From: Candidatus Zixiibacteriota bacterium
GTDB taxonomy: Bacteria; Zixibacteria; MSB-5A5; GN15; FEB-12
Direction of reading: 5' to 3'
Length of the DNA stretch: 7,799 bases
NCBI GenBank assembly: GCA_023132995.1
Contig: JAGLXI010000191.1
Coordinates: 1-7,799, forward strand
Below the pieces are notes generated by a model. It did not search any database. It was not told the DNA's origin and saw only the letters and a program-made list of their open reading frames with translations. Positions 1-5,323 of this stretch are shown piece after piece (position 1 is the first letter of the stretch; each line of letters opens with the position of its first letter). The translations under genes were made by a program, and so were the position numbers.

Positions 1-761
1 ATCTTCGTTACGGCAAAGGAGGCTTTCTTGAGTTCGGCAATGCATGCCTTGGCTTCTTTTTCGGAGGCTATCCAGGTCTTCTTAGCGCCGGTATCAATCG
101 GGCTGGATACTGTTTTGTCGTCAATCCGGTAAAGCCGCGCGGTGAACTCATCCTTGCCGGTGGTTGCCAGGAGGGCGGCGATATTCCAGTACTCCTGCTG
201 CGAGAAGGCATTTATCTCGGCCTCGCGCTCACATACCAGCCGCAGGGCTACCGACTGCACTCGACCTGCTGAGAGGTTGCGAGCCACCGTCTTCCACAGG
301 AAAGGCGAAACGGTGTAGCCTACTATGCGATCCAACACCCGGCGGGCCTGCTGGGCGTTGACCCGGTTCATGTCAACAGCACGTGTGTTTTTCATCGCCT
401 CCAGAACCGCCGACTCGGTAATCTCATTGAACGCTACCCGAACGAACTCGGCCTTGGTGCCGTCTTTCAGGCAGTTGGCGACGTGCCAGGCGATGGCCTC
501 ACCTTCCCGGTCCGGGTCGGGAGCGAGGTAAATCGTATCCGCTTTCTTGGCAGCCTTCTTAAGCTTGCTGATGACTTTTTCTTTGCCCTTGATAACCTGG
601 TATTCGGGCTTGAAGCCATTGGCGGGATCTATTCCAAGCTTTGATTTGGGCAGATCAATGATATGCCCGACGGTCGCAAGGATGTCAAACTCTTTTCCCA
701 AAAAGCGAACAAGAGTCCGCGTCTTTGCGGGTGACTCGACAATTACCAGGTTCTTGGCCAT
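1..761 (-). CDS. topA: DNA topoisomerase I, N-terminal part (cut by window edge)
   Basis: Type IA topoisomerase, which relaxes negatively supercoiled DNA by cutting and passing one strand. The visible 253 residues open with the canonical MAKNLVIVESPAKT, which fixes the ATG start. This is the Toprim fold: the catalytic glutamate is E9, and the metal-binding DPDREGE motif lies at 82-88 (D82, D84, E86), followed by AIAWHV. A further family signature, NAQQARRVLDRIVGY, is near 135-149, and LSAGRVQSVALRLV is near 163-176. The active-site tyrosine, expected near residue 300, and the C-terminal zinc-finger or basic region lie outside the window. No stop or frameshift interrupts the visible part. The gene starts 40 bases after rpoZ, has only a weak ribosome-binding site (GGAATCC a few bases before ATG), and is probably last in this stretch of the yicC-gmk-rpoZ operon. 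Identification is firm. Confidence 0.97.
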   Translation of the reverse strand, partial: MAKNLVIVESPAKTRTLVRFLGKEFDILATVGHIIDLPKSKLGIDPANGFKPEYQVIKGKEKVISKLKKAAKKADTIYLAPDPDREGEAIAWHVANCLKDGTKAEFVRVAFNEITESAVLEAMKNTRAVDMNRVNAQQARRVLDRIVGYTVSPFLWKTVARNLSAGRVQSVALRLVCEREAEINAFSQQEYWNIAALLATTGKDEFTARLYRIDDKTVSSPIDTGAKKTWIASEKEAKACIAELKKASFAVTK

Positions 762-801
762 TTGGATTCCAGCGTTTGGGTTCGATGAGAGTTTTATGTA
801 C

Positions 802-1029
802 TTACATCGAATCGGGACGCTCAAACTTTACTTTTCCCTCCAGAACTTCTCTTAAGGCCACCATCGTGATCTTGCGGGCATCAATCTGCACCTCAGGGTC
901 TTCCTCCATTCGCTCCAGGGCCGCCAGTCGCACCGCGTTGAGCCTGCGAGCGTGTTGTGAAGCGACAATCACCGCTTCGTAGCTGTTCAAATCGAGCTTG
1001 CTTATGTCCTCAATCGAGAATAATGGCAT
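802..1029 (-). CDS. rpoZ: DNA-directed RNA polymerase omega subunit
   Basis: A 75-residue protein of the omega family, the small subunit that helps fold and assemble the beta-prime subunit of RNA polymerase. The family pattern is visible: an N-terminal helix (SIEDISKLDLNSYEAVIVASQ), the conserved helix with ARRLN near 28-32 followed by an acidic segment, and the C-terminal KITMVALREVLEGKVKF, which matches the K(V/I)T-x-A-L-x-E-(L/I)-x-x-GK-(I/V)-x-(F/Y) ending. The length is normal for omega. The ATG is preceded by a strong GGAGG at 5 bases spacing. It sits between gmk (27 bases upstream) and topA, the usual gmk-rpoZ pairing found across bacteria, which supports the call for so short a protein. 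Confidence 0.93.
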   Translation of the reverse strand: MPLFSIEDISKLDLNSYEAVIVASQHARRLNAVRLAALERMEEDPEVQIDARKITMVALREVLEGKVKFERPDSM

Positions 1030-1034
1030 TTGAT

Positions 1035-1039
1035 CCTCC
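1035..1039 (-). promoter_or_regulatory. Shine-Dalgarno site of rpoZ
   Basis: On the minus strand this reads GGAGG, five bases before the rpoZ ATG. It is the clearest ribosome-binding site in the window and lies in the 27-base gap between gmk and rpoZ. It supports independent, efficient translation of omega rather than coupling to gmk. Confidence 0.75.
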
Positions 1040-1056
1040 AGGAATTATGTGAAAGC

Positions 1057-1719
1057 CTAACCGGAAATCCTCTTCATTTGTTCCGGGTTAAGTTTGTCCG
1101 TACGGCAGTGATGTGCCTCAACGATGCTCAGCACCCGCGAGACCGCCTCGCTAAGCTCTTTATTTACAACGACATACTCAAACCGGGGGTATAGTCTCAT
1201 CTCCTTTCGGGCATTTTGGAAGCGCACGGTAAGGTGATCACTGGTCTCGGTGCCTCGCTTCCTCAGTCGCTGTTTGAGGGATGCAATGGACGGCGGCAAT
1301 ATGAAAATGGTTAGGGCATCAGGGTACTCTTTTTTTAGCCTGAGGGCGCCCTGGACATCAACGTCCAGCAGCATGATATCTCCCTTTCCCGGTGCTTGCT
1401 GAAGCGGCCGGCGCGGCGTTCCATAATGATAAAGATGTACCTTGAAATGTTCGGCGAAGAAATCGGCCGCGACCAACTGCTGGAACTCGTCCTCGTTGAC
1501 GAAAAAGTACTCCCGGCCATTTCTCTCCCCGGGTCGTTTCTGACGGGTTGTATATGAGACCGAGAACCGCCAACCCCGATCCCGGCGAGCCGGGGACAGC
1601 AATTTTCTGCAGATCGACGTCTTCCCGCCGCCGGAAGGTGACGAAACAATGACGATCTTGCCCGGCTTGCACTGGAGGCGCCTTCTCGCTGGTTGCGTTT
1701 TGACAGATCGGCTACTCAA
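1057..1719 (-). CDS. gmk: guanylate kinase
   Basis: Converts GMP to GDP with ATP, feeding GTP, dGTP and nucleotide-signal pools in the cytosol. With the TTG start chosen here the protein has 220 residues, close to the usual 200-210. The P-loop SPSGGGKT is at 27-34. The GMP-binding part follows (SVSYTTRQKRPGERNGREYFFV), then the YGTP motif, then LLDVDVQGA (Walker B-like), then the RGTET lid region and the RFQNARKEM helix, all in the normal order. An ATG in the same frame at 1788 would put 77 bases inside yicC and add a basic, low-complexity leader (MRSHAHRSRSRKKSKN). No ATG or GTG lies between it and the P-loop, so the TTG overlapping the yicC stop by 8 bases (TTGAGTAG) is preferred. A GGGAG 13 bases upstream is a distant ribosome-binding site, and start by translational coupling to yicC is likely. 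Function is firm; the start is moderately sure. Confidence 0.95.
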   Translation of the reverse strand: MSSRSVKTQPARRRLQCKPGKIVIVSSPSGGGKTSICRKLLSPARRDRGWRFSVSYTTRQKRPGERNGREYFFVNEDEFQQLVAADFFAEHFKVHLYHYGTPRRPLQQAPGKGDIMLLDVDVQGALRLKKEYPDALTIFILPPSIASLKQRLRKRGTETSDHLTVRFQNARKEMRLYPRFEYVVVNKELSEAVSRVLSIVEAHHCRTDKLNPEQMKRISG

Positions 1720-2587
1720 CGTTCTGAACGAGCTCCCGGAGTTTTTCGATTTCTTCCTTGACCGAGATCGATGCGCGTGTGATCTCAATGTCGGCGGCCT
1801 TGGAAGCTATCGTGTTGGCTTCGCGATTCATCTCCTGCAGGATGAAAGTGAGTTTCTTACCGGACGGTTTCTTTGCCTTCAGATTCCTCCCGGCCTGGTC
1901 GAAATGACTGAGCAGCCGCGTGCATTCTTCGGAGATGTCCGTCTTCTCGGCGATAATAGCGATCTCCTCCTCCAACCTGCCGTTATCCGGACCCGGCCGA
2001 TCAAGGAGAGCGTTGATCTTGGCCGTCAGTTTGTCGCGATGGCTTATCGCTGAATTAGCCGACAGGGTTATGATCTGCCTCGTGAGTCCGACTAGAACCT
2101 TCAACCGCTGAGCCATATCCCGCGCCATAGCGGCCCCTTCACGATGCCTCATTCGGCTCAACTCGGTAACGGCCTTGCGGACTGCGCGCTGCATCCCGGA
2201 CCAGATAATGTCTTCGTCGAAATCCTCCCGCTCCGGAGTACCGATCTCCGGCAGAAGCAGCAGGTCGCGCAATTGAATCTCACCGGACAGCTTCAACTTG
2301 AGCTTGAGCGCCTTGAGCTGCTCGTAATAGGCACGCGCCGCCCTCTTGTTGATGGGATATTTGTCGGGGGAAGTCTCGGGTTGCTCGAAACCAACGAAAA
2401 GGTAGACCTTGCCGCGGTTCAACTTGCTTGAAACAAGTTCACGCAGGTTGTGTTCGAAGACAGAGAACTGCCGCGGCATTCTGACCGACATCTCCAGGAA
2501 GCGGTTGTTGACGCTTGATATCTCGACTTTGAACTTCCCGGCCCGGGTCGTCAACTCGGCCCGGCCAAATCCGGTCATTGACTCCAT
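1712..2587 (-). CDS. yicC: YicC/YloC family endoribonuclease-type protein
   Basis: A 291-residue protein of the YicC/YloC family, whose Escherichia coli and Bacillus subtilis members are described as endoribonucleases and affect RNA turnover and stress survival. The N terminus MESMTGFGRAE is the family hallmark and fixes the start. The N-terminal domain covers roughly residues 2-155. The C-terminal DUF1732 domain covers about 205-291, with DISEECTRLLSHFDQ, the GKKLTFILQEMNREANTIASKA block, and the ending VKEEIEKLRELVQNVE. Length is typical and no key block is missing. It is followed directly by gmk, overlapping by 8 bases, the classical yicC-gmk-rpoZ order. Its ribosome-binding site (GAAAGG, 6 bases before ATG) lies in one arm of an inverted repeat whose other arm covers the stop codon of the upstream gene, so its translation may depend on ribosomes arriving from upstream. 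Confidence 0.95.
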   Translation of the reverse strand: MESMTGFGRAELTTRAGKFKVEISSVNNRFLEMSVRMPRQFSVFEHNLRELVSSKLNRGKVYLFVGFEQPETSPDKYPINKRAARAYYEQLKALKLKLKLSGEIQLRDLLLLPEIGTPEREDFDEDIIWSGMQRAVRKAVTELSRMRHREGAAMARDMAQRLKVLVGLTRQIITLSANSAISHRDKLTAKINALLDRPGPDNGRLEEEIAIIAEKTDISEECTRLLSHFDQAGRNLKAKKPSGKKLTFILQEMNREANTIASKAADIEITRASISVKEEIEKLRELVQNVE

Positions 2588-2672
2588 AGGTTACCTTTCA
2601 ATCAGGATCGGGCACAAAAGAAGCGGTTTGCCCAGCCCTTGTCAACCGATAATCGCTTGGAAAGGTCACCTA
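2587..2672 (-). promoter_or_regulatory. Inverted repeat bounding the yicC leader; possible RBS-hiding hairpin
   Basis: Arms at 2587-2599 and 2660-2672 match as inverted repeats at 12 of 13 positions (TAGGTTACCTTTC against TAGGTGACCTTTC), with 60 bases between. In the minus-strand transcript the first arm starts at the UAG stop codon of the receiver-H-box gene. The second arm holds the yicC ribosome-binding site GAAAGG and ends on the A of its AUG. A nested pair (2621-2628 with 2651-2658, 7 of 8 pairs) sits one base inside the outer arm. Pairing is seen in the sequence. The proposed role, hiding the yicC start until a ribosome finishing the upstream gene opens the stem, is inference. A palindromic protein-binding site is an alternative. 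Confidence 0.45.
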
Positions 2673-3377
2673 CACCCTGGATTTGCGCCATATTTTCGAT
2701 TTGCGCAGATCAACCAGCGCGCCGGAGACAGTCTCCCTTATGCTCGGTTTCCGTATACTGGCAAGCCGTTTCAGGGCGAATTCTATCCGCCGTGCCGACC
2801 GCCGGATGATTCTGACCTTCCGAGTGACATCCGAATCCATGCCACGACCGTTGTTCAGGATCAGTTCCGAGATCCCCAGAATGGTCATAAGGGGGTTGTT
2901 GATCTCGTGGGAAAGGGTTGCAGCGGCCAACGTGAGGGAGTCTGCCCGGCTCGCTGCCTGTGTCCCGCTCGCGTCAGGGGAGTCCGCAATACTTGACGGC
3001 GGGTGCTTGACAAGAGTGTCGATTACCGATCCCAGGGACTCGGGAAAGGAATTGTCTTTGACCAGGAACCGGACGGAGTTCGAAAACCTGGTGCCGGAGT
3101 TCGGGCGCTCCGAGTTCTCCGAGACAAGGACAATGACGGGCATTGCACGCCGACCCCGACGAATGCCGTCAAGTATCTCAAGCTCGCGGAATCCGGTCAG
3201 ATCAGCGTCGACTATGGCAAGATCGAATTCTTCCTTTTTCACCAGGTCCAGAGCGACCTTCCCGGTTTTGGCTCTGCGAACGCTGCTCGTTCCACTGCAC
3301 CTGGCCACTTCTCGTTCTATTAGCAAAACCCGGTAGTGATTCTCATCGGCGAGTAGTATTTTCAGATTCGGTGTCAT
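2670..3377 (-). CDS. Receiver domain fused to a histidine phosphoacceptor (HisKA) domain, no ATPase domain
   Basis: A 235-residue cytosolic signalling protein. Residues about 4-125 form a response-regulator receiver domain: acidic pocket D11/E12, phosphoacceptor D57 in AIVDADLTGF, and conserved K107 in FLVKDN. The usual Thr/Ser after the fourth strand is valine (V85), followed by serine. A polar linker follows (about 126-145). Then comes a HisKA dimerisation domain with a perfect H-box, LSHEINNPLMTILG (H157), and a second basic helix ending near 207. The protein ends about 28 residues later in a basic tail, with no N, G1, F or G2 boxes and no room for them before yicC. It is therefore not a broken full kinase. 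ATG at 3377 is preferred over TTG at 3389 because GGA lies 7 bases before it and the receiver fold begins right after. The gene is 14 bases behind the PAS kinase gene, which lacks its own H-box histidine. Likely a phosphotransfer partner of that kinase. Confidence 0.88.
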   Translation of the reverse strand: MTPNLKILLADENHYRVLLIEREVARCSGTSSVRRAKTGKVALDLVKKEEFDLAIVDADLTGFRELEILDGIRRGRRAMPVIVLVSENSERPNSGTRFSNSVRFLVKDNSFPESLGSVIDTLVKHPPSSIADSPDASGTQAASRADSLTLAAATLSHEINNPLMTILGISELILNNGRGMDSDVTRKVRIIRRSARRIEFALKRLASIRKPSIRETVSGALVDLRKSKIWRKSRV

Positions 3378-3391
3378 TGTCGATTCCAAAA

Positions 3392-5311
3392 CTAACAGGG
3401 ATCCGCGGGTAACGTCACCGTCACCGTGGTTCCCTGGCCGATTTCCGATGACACGGTAATCGTGCCCCCAAGTGTCTTCACCAGTTCTCTGGTTATGGCC
3501 AACCCCATTCCGCTGCCGGGCGGAGTAGCTTGTTCGTCACCGGCCACTCGGAACAGGAAATCAAATATCCTGCTGCAATGCCGTGGCTCTATCCCGATGC
3601 CCGTGTCAGTGACGTTGATCCGGCAGAGGCCATCATTAATAGAGGCCGTTACGATTATCTGTGCCTTGCCGTGAGGGCTGAACTTGACGCAGTTCGACAT
3701 CAGGTTCCGCAGTATGGTGGTGAGCCGGTTGCGGCAGGTCTGTATTGCGGGCAATTGTTCTAAATCGCAGTTCACATCAGCCCCTGGGAAAAGCCTGCGT
3801 ACGTCCTGCAAAGCTGCGAATACAAGGAGGTTAAGATCGGCCAGTTGGATTTCTTCGCACTCCTCTTTCTGATCAAGCATCGTTACCACATCGTCTATCG
3901 TGAGATCAAGAACTCGTGCGGCCTGGTGTAGTTTTTCGAGCCTGGCGCTACCGCCTTCGCCTAATTGCCGGCGGTATTTGTGGCTCAGCTCTTCTGAGAG
4001 GCCCGTGACACTTTTAAGTGATGATCGCAAGGCCGTCGTCACTGAGCGCCACAACCGGCAGTCCGAGCCGGCGGGCGCCGATTCCTGCCCCGGCTTAACC
4101 GGGGGCATCAACACGACACAGGCGCTGTGATCGTCTTGGTAATCCGAAAGCCGGCTTGCGATCAGGACGGACGACTCTCCCGATGGAAGCTTGACTGGGA
4201 TTCTCAGGTCGTCATTCGATTGTTCGTCGGCCGATGCGGAGAGATATGCGGCCAGCCGCTCCACCACCGGCGACGAATCGTCGCCTTCAAGGAGCCCCGC
4301 AAAGTCCTGGTATTGCTCGCCGGGACTGCAATCACCAAGCATGGCGACCAGGGCGGGATTATAGCCCACTGTCTGACCATCCGGATCAATCAGCAGTGCC
4401 CCTATTCCCAAATTGTCCAGGAATCCGACCGTGAACTTCACGTCCACTTCCGGGTCTGTGCGGTCACCGGACGGAGGGGCGCTGCGCGTCAACATGGTAA
4501 TCAGACGGAGCGCCAGTCTCACCCTGGCTACGGCCGCTGCTCCCTCGGCAGGTTGCATTTCGGCAGGATAAATCAGACGCAGAAGATACGGATCGGCGCC
4601 GTGAAGTTTCATCGGAGTCACGAACTCGCTTGGCGCGGTACCTTCTTTCTCTACGGCTTCCCTGACGGCATATTCGTCGGTAAAGGTGTACTCGGCGCCT
4701 GTGCGCGCGAGGCGCTCGTGCAACGCGGTCACTTCGGGAATGGACTCGAATACGAACTCGTCGGGGCTATTGTCGCATGAACCGGAGCGCGGCTCAAGCA
4801 CATTATCTTTCGTCAGGTAGAGAGCGGCCTGGCAGGCGCCGGAGAACCTGCGCAGCGATTCAAGAATGGCTTTGCAGTCGTGAAGCGACTCAAAGCTTAG
4901 CAGCTCTTCGAGGAAGTCCTCGTAATCCAAGGCTGCGGCAACGGCGATCACGGGCTGCGCGGCCGGTTCCACATCAAGGATGAGTTGGAAGTTGACCGGA
5001 TTCCCGGCAATGAAATTGAGTGAGACGATACTTCTTGCCACCACCGGTCGTCCCTCGCGGCTGATAAGGGTTATGGTGGTCGTATCATAGAACGTCTCGT
5101 AGTGGTTGCGCTCTGAAAGAAGACTGTCGATCTTCTCCTGAGAGTTCTTGTCGAGAAAGTCCGGAAGCGATTTGCCGAAAAGCTCTTCCTTGGTATAACC
5201 GAGAAGTCGCTCCGTTTCCTCGTCGATGTAAACGAAACGCCCCTTGAGATCGATCTTGCACACTGCACAACGGGTGAAATCCGCTGTGCGAGTGGTCGTG
5301 CTGGCAACCAT
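3392..5311 (-). CDS. PAS-domain sensor histidine kinase with intact ATPase domain but no phosphoacceptor histidine
   Basis: A 639-residue protein without signal peptide or membrane segment, so cytosolic. Residues about 12-113 form a PAS domain (GRFVYIDEETERLLGYTKEELFGKSL). About 128-275 is a less clear, possibly GAF-like region (FLEELLSFESLHDCKAILESL, then YLLRLIYPAE). About 290-403 is a second PAS domain (LGIGALLIDPDGQTVGYNPALVAML). About 418-482 has the shape of a HisKA domain. However, the segment aligning with SHELRTPL reads TTALRSSL, so T426 replaces histidine and A427 replaces glutamate. The catalytic domain (about 490-636) is complete: N-box ILRNLMSNCVKF, G1 VTDTGIGI (D569), F-box, and G2 GSGMGLAI (599-606). 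It starts 12 bases after the protease stop, with only a weak AAGA-type ribosome-binding site, and ends 14 bases before the receiver-H-box gene. Likely ATP donor for phosphorylation of H157 in that neighbour (inference). Its signal is unknown. It is also cysteine-rich (15 Cys), including CxxC at 16-19. Confidence 0.93.
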   Translation of the reverse strand: MVASTTTRTADFTRCAVCKIDLKGRFVYIDEETERLLGYTKEELFGKSLPDFLDKNSQEKIDSLLSERNHYETFYDTTTITLISREGRPVVARSIVSLNFIAGNPVNFQLILDVEPAAQPVIAVAAALDYEDFLEELLSFESLHDCKAILESLRRFSGACQAALYLTKDNVLEPRSGSCDNSPDEFVFESIPEVTALHERLARTGAEYTFTDEYAVREAVEKEGTAPSEFVTPMKLHGADPYLLRLIYPAEMQPAEGAAAVARVRLALRLITMLTRSAPPSGDRTDPEVDVKFTVGFLDNLGIGALLIDPDGQTVGYNPALVAMLGDCSPGEQYQDFAGLLEGDDSSPVVERLAAYLSASADEQSNDDLRIPVKLPSGESSVLIASRLSDYQDDHSACVVLMPPVKPGQESAPAGSDCRLWRSVTTALRSSLKSVTGLSEELSHKYRRQLGEGGSARLEKLHQAARVLDLTIDDVVTMLDQKEECEEIQLADLNLLVFAALQDVRRLFPGADVNCDLEQLPAIQTCRNRLTTILRNLMSNCVKFSPHGKAQIIVTASINDGLCRINVTDTGIGIEPRHCSRIFDFLFRVAGDEQATPPGSGMGLAITRELVKTLGGTITVSSEIGQGTTVTVTLPADPC

Positions 5312-5323
5312 GTGGTTCTTCGT

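Noticed and set aside
2617..2645. A TTGACA on the minus strand (2640-2645) as a -35 box for a yicC promoter
   Set aside because: At 16-19 bases spacing the -10 position reads CTTCTT, TTCTTT, TCTTTT or CTTTTG, far from TATAAT. Promoter use is possible but not supported.
2614..2658. A rho-independent terminator after the receiver-HisKA gene (stem 2651-2658 with 2621-2628, then CTTTTG)
   Set aside because: The stem is short, AT-rich at one end, has a mismatch and a 22-base loop, and the T run is only four bases. It fits better as part of the larger leader structure.
2670..3377. The receiver-HisKA gene as a frameshifted remnant of a full hybrid kinase
   Set aside because: No ATPase-domain sequence follows in any frame. 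Only about 80 bases separate it from yicC, and the protein ends in a coherent basic tail.
3980..3985. H444 (in ELSHKYRRQ) as the phosphoacceptor of the PAS kinase
   Set aside because: It falls about 18 residues after the H-box position, in the stretch that normally ends helix 1, and lacks the following E/D and NP or TP pattern. The LRxxL spacing anchors the H-box at T426.
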